From: Porphyromonadaceae bacterium UBA7141
GTDB taxonomy: Bacteria > Bacteroidota > Bacteroidia > Bacteroidales > Muribaculaceae
Assembly (NCBI GenBank): GCA_002491945.1
Contig: DKWX01000054.1
Coordinates: forward strand, 1 to 33,532
DNA length: 33,532 nucleotides
Direction: 5' to 3'
Position 1 is the stretch's first letter; each line of letters starts with the position of its first letter. The position numbers and the translations under genes are program-made. The notes below the pieces were generated by a model. It was not told the DNA's origin. It was given only the letters and a program-made list of their open reading frames with translations, and did no database searches. Below are positions 25,605 through 33,532 of the stretch, piece after piece.

Positions 25605-25867
25605 AGGAGCGCGAGGAACGCGAGGAGCGCGATTTCAATTATAAAGCGCTCCCTCGCGCCCTCGCGCCATTCGCGCCCCCTTCTCCCCACTCCCCTTCCC
25701 CATGAAAGAAACTCAAGGAGCGCGATTTCAATTATAAAGCGCCACCCGCGCACCCGCGATCCTCGCGTCACCTTCCTTACGCAGCGCGCCCCATCAACGC
25801 GAAAAAGTAGCGCGAGGAACGCGAAATACGCAAGGAGCGCGATGAGCGCAATTTCAATTATAAAGCG
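25605..25867. repeat. Three modules of 9-bp repeats plus constant 17-bp tail
   Basis: Each module is n copies of a 9-mer (consensus AGGAGCGCG) followed by ATTTCAATTATAAAGCG. n=3 at 25605-25648, n=1 at 25716-25741, n=5 (more divergent) at 25806-25867. Modules one and two are also preceded by the same 30-plus-bp C-rich sequence ending CATGAAAGAAACTCA. The module lengths therefore change in exact 9-bp steps. Confidence 0.8.
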
Positions 25868-25927
25868 TCGCCTTCCTTACGCAAAGCGCCTCCTTCCATA
25901 CGCAGCGCGTCAACTCGCAAAGGAAGA

Positions 25928-25958
25928 GGCCGGACACGAGTATATCTCGCGCCCGGCC
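25928..25958 (-). terminator. GC-rich hairpin downstream of the fimbrial operon
   Basis: 25928-25940 pairs with 25946-25958 (11 of 13 positions, GGCCGG closing the base) around a 5-nt loop. It lies 71 nt past the stop of the last fimbrial gene. No U-tract follows, so the termination role is uncertain. Confidence 0.4.
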
Positions 25959-25965
25959 CACACAT

Positions 25966-26028
25966 TCTATTATACTATCCCCAAATTCTATTATACTATT
26001 CCAAAGGTCTATTATACTATCCCCAAGG
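25966..26028. repeat. 21-bp tandem repeat, three copies
   Basis: Three head-to-tail copies with an exact 21-bp period start at 25966, 25987 and 26008, all sharing TCTATTATACTAT. The third ends one base before the fimbrial gene's stop codon (26029-26031). The copies differ only in the last eight bases. Confidence 0.85.
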
Positions 26029-29000
26029 TCACATCACACTTATGGGTCCATACCAATCCTGCATCAGTTTACCATCCTCATAACCGGTGCCGGAGAGATC
26101 CACCGTCTGATTCCCCGCATTAAAACGGCCGTTAGTCAACATAAAACCAATACAGTCAGCAGATATATCATAGTAATAGAACTTACCCGACAACAGCGAG
26201 CTCATCTGCTTCGAATTAGCCGCCTCAGCAGCATTCGTGCCTCCCCAGTCATATATATAATGCGCCTTGCCCTGACCGAATACCGGACGTATCGCGATAC
26301 GCCACATACCGGCAGCAGGTTCCTTCACCTCACTCGGAAGGATCTTGTTACGGTCAGCATCAGCATTAGTGTAATAACTGTCAGCCTTCACAGTATTCGA
26401 TGTCAGCGCACCGGGGAACGCATACGCCGCATTCATATCGCTGACAAAAGTCACCCGATTCACGCCATACTTTTTAATCCGGAACCGGTAAAGCTGCGGA
26501 TAATAATCCCACATCTTCGTCCCCGACACTTTCAAATTCGTATTGCCTGTCAGACTATAATGACACACCACATTGTCCCAGCCTTCAAGATTCCAGCAAT
26601 AGATATCCATCGTATCATCAGATCCATTCATATAGAAAGGACAGTCATTAAAGAAGACCTCCGCGCCCTCTTCGGTAGGAGTCGACACTTTCCATATGCC
26701 GTCAAGCGCAGTCGACACACCGTCCACCGCAGTCGGATCACCCACCACTCGCCAGCCGTCAAGATTGGCAGGGTTCTGATTGGTGCTGTACTGCGTCTTG
26801 CCATCCGACGTCTTGCTGACAGTATGTATTATACCCGACTTATCCTTATAGCTGAAAATCACAAAGAAATTTTCCGGACGCGTCGTGGCCGATTCATACG
26901 AGAAGTTCATCATCCGGTCCCCGGTCATTGTCTCGGCATTGCCGATGGCCTTGCCGGGCCATGTAGTCACTGCATTGCGCGACCCGTCGGCATTCAGAGA
27001 GTAGAGATATACGTGTGTCGCGCCGACCACATTGAAGCTCGTGCGATAGCTCTCGCCGCTTGCCGGAGTCTTACCGACACAGCGCACACTCATCGCATAA
27101 CCCTTCTGCGAATTGCGCCCCTCCACCTGTCCGTTGATAAAGGTCGCCACATTACCCGAAATCTGCAGACACCGCAGCCAGTTGCCTATCTGGTCTTTCT
27201 CCAGCCCCGAGGCCGCCGTCTGACTCCAATAGTATCCGGCACGCGACTCACCCGTCTTGTTCGACTCCGCATAATAGAGTGACTTGGGGAAGTAGATATA
27301 CATACCGTTGGTGGTCTGCAGAGCCGCGTTATAGTAGTTGCCTACCGATGACGTATCAAACGAAGTAGAGTTACGCACACTGTTCCACACATCCTCACGC
27401 GGTATCTCATATCCCGGAGGACACAGCCCGCCATAGATCTCCGGCGTGCTTCCCACATTATAGGCCGCTGCGCGGTAATAGCCGCCTGCCGCCTCGGCAT
27501 TGCCGTGATACGCCACTTCCCCCGTAGCCTCGATATAGAGACCCGAAGCCGTAGCGCCCAGATTGCGGTCAAGCCAGTGGTTGCCGGCAGGGCCGGTCAG
27601 CACCTCATAATAATAGTAGCCTTTGTTCGGCTCGCCACCCACACGGAAATCAGACGTCGACTTATCCGAGGCAGTTATATTGGCCGTATGGTCGTGGAAG
27701 AAACCCGTATGGTACAGGTCGAGCGGATACTTCGTATACTCAACGCTACCTGTGGCCGCCACATAGAGTGTCATCTGGCCGGTGGCATAATCCCAGTCGT
27801 CGGCACCCGACGTTCTGGATACGGTGACAGTCAGCGGTCCGTTAGCGCCGGTGCCCGATTCCTGACTCAGCTTAAGCCCGGTCACTCCTTCCGTCTCAAT
27901 CTTCCAGTCGTAGGAAGCATTGTTGAAGATATCGGCGTTATAGGTTATTTCATATTCATACTCCCAGAGTTTGCCGCTCTCGCCATACATCACGGGGAAG
28001 TGCAGACCCTCATTGCGGATATTCCCACCGTTCTGGCCTTCGCTTGCCCCAAACACCTTGTTTTTGAGGAAATCCCAGTAGTCCGTGCGGTTCTCGTAGG
28101 TCTTAGCCGCACCGTCCGGGTCATACCCTTTGATCGTGATGCTCACCGTGCAGAGGTCCTCGCCGGTGAACGCGCGCACCCATTTCACGGGAATCATGCG
28201 GTTCATCCCTTTCCAGTCCACCGATATCTCGGCATTCAGCGTGCCCGGCGACGATGTCTCGCCGAATTGCACTCCGAGGCGGTACAGACGCCCTTTTGTC
28301 GCGGCGGCATCGCCGACAGCCTCACCCGCATAGAGCGGATTGGAGGTCACATCCTCCACTTCTTTCAGAGAGAGCCATTTATAGGTGGTGCTCACCAGCG
28401 TCCCCTTCCAGTCGGCCACTGTGGCCCCGGGATAGTCACTCTCATGAGGTGAATAGAGTTTCACGAATACGTCGGCCGTGCTGCCTGCTTCGCCACTATA
28501 TACCACCTCATGGCTTACCCCCAGTTCGCGGGTGCCGTCGGTGATGATATTATACGACTGCGGAGCCACGTCATACACCGTCGCCTCCACGAGCGGCGAC
28601 GGATTGGCGGCCGCCTCGGCCACAGTGGCCGACCCGGTGCCGTTGACGGCTGTCACCACTACCTTGTACCAGTGGTTAGGCTCGATGTCGATATCATCTA
28701 TCACACCCTCTTCGTTCTTGACCCGGAAATCTACACGATAGTAGTATTCCGCGCCGCCATAGGGAGCTTTGATCACGGTGAAGGGGCGCTCTTCGGCATC
28801 GACCCCGCCATTCTGTGAGGGGTGCACGTAGACGGCCTCATCGGTTCCTACCGTAGTGGGGAGAGGAGTGGCGGCAGTGGCCTCGCCAAGCAGGGCGGGC
28901 GTCTGTGCGGCTGCCAGCAGTCTGGTGTCGCCGGCGGTGCTGAACACACTGAAGTCATAGTGAATGGTACCCTCTTCCACCACACCGTCTTCGCCGACGG

Positions 29001-29526
29001 TGCCGTTCTGCACCGTCACTTTGGCGGCGTTGCGCCAGAGTGCCACGGCGTTGCCGCCGGTCAGGTCGGAGAGCGAGGCGCTGCCGCACATCGGCATTGT
29101 CTGGTCGGCGTTTACCACGCTGACGTAGGTCACATTCTTGACGTCTTGCTCGGCCATACCTTCGTCGAGGTCGCCGTCAGTGGCGGGGTTGTTGGCGATA
29201 AAGTAGAATTTCAGGTCGGTGGCGCCGCGCAGTTCCGGAGCGATGCTGACGCTGAGCGAGTACTGGTTGTTGCCGGCGTCTTTCAGATCCGCGGCCGTGT
29301 ACTCCGTCATCTGCGCCACAGTCCCCTTGGATAGCACGAGCATGGTCAGGTCGCCGACTGCATACTCGTCGGTGGCACGCGTGGCCACCTGCTGCATCTG
29401 CGGCACTGCCAGCCGGATCTCGAGGCTGCCGTCCTCCCCGATTCCGTTGGGGAGAACGTATGCCTCATCGCTGCAGGCGCAGAGCGCCAGAGCTATAGTG
29501 CTGTATGCTGTGAGTCGTTTAATCAT
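26029..29526 (-). CDS. Large fimbria-associated lipoprotein with FISUMP-like and starch-binding-like modules
   Basis: 1165 aa. The signal peptide has a lipobox (MIKRLTAYSTIALALCAC), lipidated Cys near 18. Residues 20-320 resemble a fimbrillin-type domain (ATRATDEYAVGDLTMLVLSK, LKFYFIANNP, ALWRNAAKVTV). Beta domains follow to about 620. A FISUMP-like domain spans about 645-815 (HWLDRNLGATASG, YGGLCPPGYEIPRED, YYWSQTAA, YAMSVRCVG). Then come two modules resembling family-26-type starch-binding domains at about 837-925 (VYLYSLNADG, TTWPGKAIG, FFVIFSYKD) and about 972-1070 (MDIYCWNLEGWD, RVTFVSDMN), and a C-terminal domain (GMWRIAIRPVFG). It starts 3 nt after the preceding gene. The likely role is a fimbrial tip or accessory adhesin, exported as a lipoprotein and processed. 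The ligand is unknown. Confidence 0.75.
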   Translation of the reverse strand: MIKRLTAYSTIALALCACSDEAYVLPNGIGEDGSLEIRLAVPQMQQVATRATDEYAVGDLTMLVLSKGTVAQMTEYTAADLKDAGNNQYSLSVSIAPELRGATDLKFYFIANNPATDGDLDEGMAEQDVKNVTYVSVVNADQTMPMCGSASLSDLTGGNAVALWRNAAKVTVQNGTVGEDGVVEEGTIHYDFSVFSTAGDTRLLAAAQTPALLGEATAATPLPTTVGTDEAVYVHPSQNGGVDAEERPFTVIKAPYGGAEYYYRVDFRVKNEEGVIDDIDIEPNHWYKVVVTAVNGTGSATVAEAAANPSPLVEATVYDVAPQSYNIITDGTRELGVSHEVVYSGEAGSTADVFVKLYSPHESDYPGATVADWKGTLVSTTYKWLSLKEVEDVTSNPLYAGEAVGDAAATKGRLYRLGVQFGETSSPGTLNAEISVDWKGMNRMIPVKWVRAFTGEDLCTVSITIKGYDPDGAAKTYENRTDYWDFLKNKVFGASEGQNGGNIRNEGLHFPVMYGESGKLWEYEYEITYNADIFNNASYDWKIETEGVTGLKLSQESGTGANGPLTVTVSRTSGADDWDYATGQMTLYVAATGSVEYTKYPLDLYHTGFFHDHTANITASDKSTSDFRVGGEPNKGYYYYEVLTGPAGNHWLDRNLGATASGLYIEATGEVAYHGNAEAAGGYYRAAAYNVGSTPEIYGGLCPPGYEIPREDVWNSVRNSTSFDTSSVGNYYNAALQTTNGMYIYFPKSLYYAESNKTGESRAGYYWSQTAASGLEKDQIGNWLRCLQISGNVATFINGQVEGRNSQKGYAMSVRCVGKTPASGESYRTSFNVVGATHVYLYSLNADGSRNAVTTWPGKAIGNAETMTGDRMMNFSYESATTRPENFFVIFSYKDKSGIIHTVSKTSDGKTQYSTNQNPANLDGWRVVGDPTAVDGVSTALDGIWKVSTPTEEGAEVFFNDCPFYMNGSDDTMDIYCWNLEGWDNVVCHYSLTGNTNLKVSGTKMWDYYPQLYRFRIKKYGVNRVTFVSDMNAAYAFPGALTSNTVKADSYYTNADADRNKILPSEVKEPAAGMWRIAIRPVFGQGKAHYIYDWGGTNAAEAANSKQMSSLLSGKFYYYDISADCIGFMLTNGRFNAGNQTVDLSGTGYEDGKLMQDWYGPISVM

Positions 29527-29529
29527 GGT

Positions 29530-32301
29530 TTATTTACTGGCTATGAATGTCTGGATATTGTCGACTGTATTATTGAAATCAGAGCTTGACTTACCTTTGA
29601 ATACCCATTGTCCCGAATAGTCGGTTTCTCCTTTTTTAATGAAGAAACTGACTCCTGTGAAGTTTCTACTGTCGACGGGGACCTGGAAATCAAAGTACCT
29701 GATGTTAGGATCTGAAGGAGACTGACCGTTAGGCTCAAAGTTACTGCCTCCTGTAGTCACCGTCCCGTTGATCATGGATCCTTCAGGCAGATTCTCGATA
29801 TAGATGTATCCTCTCTCCACGCCACTGTACTCATAGTGCCATTGGATGCGGTAGGTCACATAATTTTCCGAGGGTGTCGGAGTCTTTATATCCGGACGCG
29901 TCGGAGAGAACTGATGAGTTGAGCCGCTTCCCACCGAGAAGTAACCCTCGCGCGACGGGTAGTCGAAAAGGGGCACACCCGGTTCGTTGCTGCCAGGATA
30001 TCGGTTGGTGCCGTTCGCAATGTGGGTCGTTGTGGCATCTGTAAACATGATCAGGGCATTGCCCGGTGTCGCGATACCGGGAAGACGGAACACCCACCAT
30101 CCGTCACCCTCGCTCTGCATCTTGATGCCGGGCCACAGGCGTGAGTTGTTTATGTCCTTGCATTGGTCGCAGTCCACCGTCGCGCGGTAGCTTGCGCAGA
30201 AGTCCATGTCATAGTAATGATGTCCCCAGTCGCCTTGTCCGACTACCCAGTTTCCGGCACTGATACTACCCTCCGAGAATGTGTAGAAGCAGTTAATGCT
30301 GTCGTATACCTTATCGTCATTGGGGTTATTGTAGTTGATGCCGTCAGTAGTGACGTTCCACCCTTTGAAGGCGGCGCCGCCTGTGAAGCTGTATTCAAGA
30401 GCTGCATTCCCTACCCCGTCGCCTACAGCGCCGTTGGGGAAGTCCTTATGGTCGGCGGGCAATTTAAGCGTCTGATACACGAAGATGTGCGGCGACGACC
30501 AGCCGGGAGCATAAAGGTGGATGATATAGTCTTCATTGGAGGCCAGCACATTGACGTTGACTGTCTCGCTGACGGCCGTGCCGTCGGCAAACGTGCCGCT
30601 GACAGTGAACTGCAGCTGACGGCGGCTCTGCCAGAATGCAAGGCCGTCATTGAGGCCGTTGAAGCGCACCTGCAGGTTGTAGACGCCGCTCTCGCCGGGG
30701 AGTATGTCGAAGTTCTCGATCGCGCTGCCGTCAGGGTCGCAGAGCACGACCTCGCTGCCGGCCACACCCTCCCAGCTCACGCGTTCGATGCGGAACCGCT
30801 CGAGGTTGGTACGTATCGGTATCACGAAACTGCCGGAATAGATGCCCGATGCTATCTGCTCGCGCACATCGATCGTGACGCTGTTGACATCGACCGTAAG
30901 GAATTCATGCAGGTCGAGATTGTTCACGTCTATCTGTTTGAGGATTGTCCCGGCCTTGACCGTGAAGTGTTTCCAGCCGTCCTCTTCCTTCACTTTTTCG
31001 AGTTCGCCCGCCTTGATCTTGGGATTTACGGAAACGCTGATTGAATTGTCGGTTACGGAGAACTGATAGATATCAATCGGTTCCCCCCCTACGGGGGTAT
31101 AGGTGCCGGAGATGCACTCTATCGGGGCGTTGGACTCATACCATATCGAGGCGCTTTCGCCGGCCTCGATGTCGATTCCGGTCCGGTCGACGTGCAGGAA
31201 GTAGGGACCGTGCAGGGCGCCGGCGATGGTGACCGGATCCCAGGGCTGCACTTCCAGCTTGAACTCACCCTTCGAGTTGCCCACGTAGTCGTAGAAGTAT
31301 GAGCGTTTCACCCCTTCCCCTTTCGTGCCGATGAAGTACTCTTTCTCCGTGCTGTCCGAGAAGGTTAATGTTACGGTCGATGGTTTATCACCCTCGCTGA
31401 ACAGGCGCTCGCCCACGTAGGACGTTCCCTGCCATGCCCACCCTTCGGCCGCGGGTTCCTCGGTCGGTTCCATATTGTCCACATCCACCTTCAGCAGGTC
31501 TGACTGCATCTCGGGAAGGGTGTAGTATGAATATTCGGTGAAGGGACCGCTCATGGAAGTAGCCCCCGGCTCACCGGCGCCGGTGCCGGGCATCAGAAGG
31601 CTCATGCCTCCCAGATTATCGAGCATGGCGTTATCGAGCTTAACGCCCGGGCGCAGGTCGTTGAGCATCGTGACGCGCACCTTGGCCACCGCGAATTTCA
31701 GGTCGGCCTTTACCTTTACCGTGGCGCCTCCGGCCACGGTGATACCCTGCTCGCCTACCGATTTATAGGAGTCGTCGCCGTTGTAGCTCACCATCATTCC
31801 GCTGTTGGCGCAGGACATCGGCAGACCCTTCTCGGCGGATTCCGGCGCCTCCACCTCATAACTCTTCAGGTTCGCTTCAGAAATCGGGGCGGGATCTCGG
31901 AAGTCAACGTTAGCCACAACATATAGCCGGTAGTCGCCCGGTGTGAGGTCGAGCACATACCCCTCGTAATTCTCAGGCGCGGACGACGAGCGTTTCACAT
32001 CGTCGCCCTTCAGGTCGAACACCTTTACATCACCCTCATTTACAGGATAGGCGAAGAGCTGGAGCGAATTGATGTCGCCCTCGTTGGCTTTATAGTCGTT
32101 GAGTGCGCCGCGTGTGCGTCCGGAGCCGGTGAGCTGCACTCCCGGTTCAACTTTGGGCACATACACCACCACTCCGCGTTCGGCATCGCCCCCTCCTTCG
32201 CCGTCGGGGAGGATGTCGTCGCTGCACCCCTGCGCCAGCGGCAGCGCAAGCGCCGCTGCCAGCGGAAAGATGGGTCTGAAATATGTCGAAAACCGTTTCA
32301 T
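29530..32301 (-). CDS. Fimbrillin-like lipoprotein with starch-binding-like module
   Basis: 923 aa. The lipoprotein signal is MKRFSTYFRPIFPLAAALALPLAQGC with Cys26. The N-terminal part, about 40-200, has the pattern of Bacteroidales fimbrillin/DUF4906-type proteins (NSLQLFAYPVNEGDV, LTPGDYRLYVVANVDF, LKFAVAKVRVTML). Ig-like beta domains follow. At about 587-790 there is a segment resembling a family-26-type starch-binding module (DYIIHLYAPGW, RLWPGIKMQSEGDGWWVFRL, ALIMFTDATT). A C-terminal beta domain closes the protein (YRIQWHYEYSGVERGYIYI ... WVFKGKSSSDFNN). It starts 22 nt after the upstream fimbrial gene and ends 3 nt before the next. It is probably a minor or tip component of the same fimbria. 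Domain names are my pattern reading, not a search result. Confidence 0.7.
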   Translation of the reverse strand: MKRFSTYFRPIFPLAAALALPLAQGCSDDILPDGEGGGDAERGVVVYVPKVEPGVQLTGSGRTRGALNDYKANEGDINSLQLFAYPVNEGDVKVFDLKGDDVKRSSSAPENYEGYVLDLTPGDYRLYVVANVDFRDPAPISEANLKSYEVEAPESAEKGLPMSCANSGMMVSYNGDDSYKSVGEQGITVAGGATVKVKADLKFAVAKVRVTMLNDLRPGVKLDNAMLDNLGGMSLLMPGTGAGEPGATSMSGPFTEYSYYTLPEMQSDLLKVDVDNMEPTEEPAAEGWAWQGTSYVGERLFSEGDKPSTVTLTFSDSTEKEYFIGTKGEGVKRSYFYDYVGNSKGEFKLEVQPWDPVTIAGALHGPYFLHVDRTGIDIEAGESASIWYESNAPIECISGTYTPVGGEPIDIYQFSVTDNSISVSVNPKIKAGELEKVKEEDGWKHFTVKAGTILKQIDVNNLDLHEFLTVDVNSVTIDVREQIASGIYSGSFVIPIRTNLERFRIERVSWEGVAGSEVVLCDPDGSAIENFDILPGESGVYNLQVRFNGLNDGLAFWQSRRQLQFTVSGTFADGTAVSETVNVNVLASNEDYIIHLYAPGWSSPHIFVYQTLKLPADHKDFPNGAVGDGVGNAALEYSFTGGAAFKGWNVTTDGINYNNPNDDKVYDSINCFYTFSEGSISAGNWVVGQGDWGHHYYDMDFCASYRATVDCDQCKDINNSRLWPGIKMQSEGDGWWVFRLPGIATPGNALIMFTDATTTHIANGTNRYPGSNEPGVPLFDYPSREGYFSVGSGSTHQFSPTRPDIKTPTPSENYVTYRIQWHYEYSGVERGYIYIENLPEGSMINGTVTTGGSNFEPNGQSPSDPNIRYFDFQVPVDSRNFTGVSFFIKKGETDYSGQWVFKGKSSSDFNNTVDNIQTFIASK

Positions 32302-32323
32302 AAGTTTCTATGGTTCGTCTCGG

Positions 32324-33532
32324 TTAGAATTCAAATGTGTCGCGTTCCACTGTCCACTCTCCCCCCTTTACGTAGATTTCGAGTTGTCCGGCGTCCAGTT
32401 TCTTGCTCGCTATATGTCCTACCACTTCGTAATATGAGCCGCGCGGCAGGTCGGTGGCGGCCACACCCTCGTCGGGATCGGCCACACCTATTTTCACAGG
32501 CTCGAAAAGCACCGAGGCCGTGGTCTCCGTGCCGTCGGCCGCAGTCAGTTTCCCCTCAAGCTGCAGCGTGAGCTGCCCATCGGTCGACGTGTAGCGCTCG
32601 GGTAGATATATGGTGTGATGCCAGAGCCAGCTGTCGGCATATGCGCCGAAGTCCGCGCCCTCCTTTGGGCCCGGAGTTATGATATCGGCGTCTTTGTCGG
32701 CATTGGCCGGTGTCTCTGTCCAGTCGGTGTGGAATGCGCCCGAAGAGAGAAGCCCGAGGGTCTGCGCCCCTTCCACCTTCCCCTTCTGCCCGAGAATCAG
32801 CAGCGGCACAGACTCCGTGACGTTCGACAGGGTGACGGCAGTGGGCTTGAATCCGTTGTCGCCGTAGAGCGTGCCGACATTGTCTGTGCTCCCGGCGGGC
32901 GTGTAATCCTTGTCGAATAGGATGTTGAGGCTCATCTTGACGCAGGCGAACTTCAGGCTGAGAGTTGCCTCGGCGGGTGCCGTGGGATTCGGGGCGATGG
33001 TGAAGGTGGCGTCCTTCTCCTCCTCATATATCATCGGGAGATTGCCGGCCACGGGCAACTGACTGGAATAGCGGAGCATCACACCCTGCAGTTCGCTTAA
33101 TTTCACAATCCCTCTCAGGTCGTCGTGCGGGATATTGCCGATTACGTAGATTTTATAAGACCCCTCGCTGAAGCCGCCGAAAGTATAGGTGATCACATCG
33201 GAGGGATCCCCCTGCGCTCCGGCCACATGCATTTTGTCGGGGAGCATCAGCGGACTGTTGACCACGCACTCCGGGTCGGCGTCCGCATCATTGGGGAATA
33301 TAAGGATGCGCAATGCGCTGACATTCAGTTCGTCGTCGGCGGGGGTTCTGTCGGTCGATCGTGTGACCTCATTTCCCGTCTGCGGCATTGTCAGGCGCAG
33401 CACGAGTTGCGTGTCGGCCTCCTGCGAGGGGACGCGCGGGGAGTCCGCCTCCTCGGCGGCGCACCCCCAGAGAAGCGCCGAGGCGACCAGGGCCGCCGGC
33501 AGGGCACTTATCTTGGTTATGTATCTTGAGAG
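32324..33532 (-). CDS. Fimbrillin-family lipoprotein, start beyond the right edge
   Basis: 402 residues are visible. The frame stays open to the window edge, and the first residues read LSRYITKISALPAALVASAL then LWGCAAEE, a lipoprotein signal with the lipobox LWGC, so only a few codons are missing. A GTG at 33401-33403 is internal, not the start. After an N-terminal region with VTRSTDR (a possible Arg processing site as in Porphyromonas fimbrillins) comes a fimbrillin-type beta domain (LNVSALRILIFPNDADA, YTFGGFSEGSYKIYVIGNIP, LSLKFACVKMSLNI). It ends YYEVVGHIASKKLDAGQLEI...GGEWTVERDTFEF, the kind of C-terminal strand used for donor-strand assembly. It could be a structural subunit or an anchor (Mfa2/FimB-like). 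It is the earliest gene of the operon in view. Confidence 0.7.
   Translation of the reverse strand, partial: LSRYITKISALPAALVASALLWGCAAEEADSPRVPSQEADTQLVLRLTMPQTGNEVTRSTDRTPADDELNVSALRILIFPNDADADPECVVNSPLMLPDKMHVAGAQGDPSDVITYTFGGFSEGSYKIYVIGNIPHDDLRGIVKLSELQGVMLRYSSQLPVAGNLPMIYEEEKDATFTIAPNPTAPAEATLSLKFACVKMSLNILFDKDYTPAGSTDNVGTLYGDNGFKPTAVTLSNVTESVPLLILGQKGKVEGAQTLGLLSSGAFHTDWTETPANADKDADIITPGPKEGADFGAYADSWLWHHTIYLPERYTSTDGQLTLQLEGKLTAADGTETTASVLFEPVKIGVADPDEGVAATDLPRGSYYEVVGHIASKKLDAGQLEIYVKGGEWTVERDTFEF

Larger units (their letters stand above)
25473..26028. other. Repeat-filled gene-free stretch between carA and the fimbrial operon
   Basis: No gene is supported. The stretch holds the carA promoter, three 9-bp-repeat modules with a constant tail (25605-25867), three copies of a CCTTCCTTACGCA-type 17-20-bp repeat (25771, 25871, 25892), a GC-rich hairpin (25928-25958) and a 21-bp tandem triplet (25966-26028). 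Open frames across it translate the repeats and are not credible proteins. Confidence 0.7.

Noticed and set aside
25605..25867. The repeat modules read as a CRISPR array
   Set aside because: There are no constant repeats of 24-40 bp separated by unique spacers of uniform size, and no cas genes are nearby.
25966..26028. TATAAT sequences on the minus strand read as sigma-70 -10 boxes
   Set aside because: Bacteroidota promoters use TAnnTTTG, no matching -33 box is present, and nothing sensible lies downstream.
25467..26123. A 218-codon plus-strand frame across the carA-fimbrial gap
   Set aside because: It translates the DNA repeats into repeated peptides and runs into the fimbrial gene on the other strand. 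The minus-strand counterpart at 25511-25771 is repeated for the same reason.
27505..28452. A 315-codon plus-strand open frame (and similar ones at 19820-20989, 26260-27282 and 30163-31044)
   Set aside because: All are antisense to well-supported genes, give low-complexity or Arg/His-rich translations, and lack signal sequences or motifs.

Overview
The window looks like a chromosome segment from a Bacteroidales bacterium, possibly Muribaculaceae; the family-level guess is inference. The evidence is: lipoprotein fimbrillin-type genes; several large exported proteins with BspA-type leucine-rich repeats, InlB-like repeats and short C-terminal domains resembling type IX secretion sorting signals; a membrane-anchored TPR/AraC-type regulator; and promoters of the Bacteroidota form (TTG, 19-21 nt, TAnnTTTG) in front of several genes. 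No rRNA, tRNA, CRISPR array, transposase or phage gene was seen.

Layout. (1) 1-330 has no confident gene but contains a leftward promoter-like sequence at 223-254. (2) 331-1449, minus strand: a META-domain (HslJ-like) lipoprotein preceded 13 nt upstream by a small exported protein whose gene is split by a one-base frameshift. (3) 1450-1740: a nested inverted repeat and a long hairpin. (4) 1741-3957, minus: an exported jelly-roll/fibronectin-type protein. It is divergent from (5) 4290-5987, plus: a TPR/transmembrane/AraC-HTH regulator with a near-perfect promoter and a strong terminator. (6) 6166-17881, minus: a three-gene surface-protein operon (BspA-LRR protein of about 1074 aa, frameshifted; a giant 2433-aa modular protein; a 385-aa InlB-repeat protein), with a promoter at 18064-18093 and the shared terminator at 6012-6063. 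(7) 18197-25472, minus: a compact housekeeping cluster carA-carB-prmC-recX-FNT channel-comF, with a perfect promoter at 25506-25535. (8) 25473-26028: a gene-free stretch filled with unusual repeats (9-bp arrays with a constant 17-bp tail, then three exact-period 21-bp repeats). (9) 26029-33532, minus: three fimbria-type lipoprotein genes. The first continues past the right edge. The last two are large and carry FISUMP-like and starch-binding-like modules, suggesting fimbrial tip or accessory adhesins.

How the genes fit together. Two surface systems flank a pyrimidine/arginine precursor cluster. The 6-18 kb operon probably encodes type IX-exported adhesins, and the 26-33.5 kb operon a fimbria with lipid-anchored precursors. 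The TPR/AraC regulator sits between two adhesin loci and is a plausible, unproven controller of one or both. A roughly 20-bp sequence related to TAAGTAAGTGTTCAAATTT recurs at four intergenic positions. The most unusual items are the 9-bp-quantised repeat arrays, the 21-bp triplet touching the fimbrial stop codon, the AT-richer helical segment inside the giant surface protein, and the glycan-binding-like modules on fimbrial proteins.
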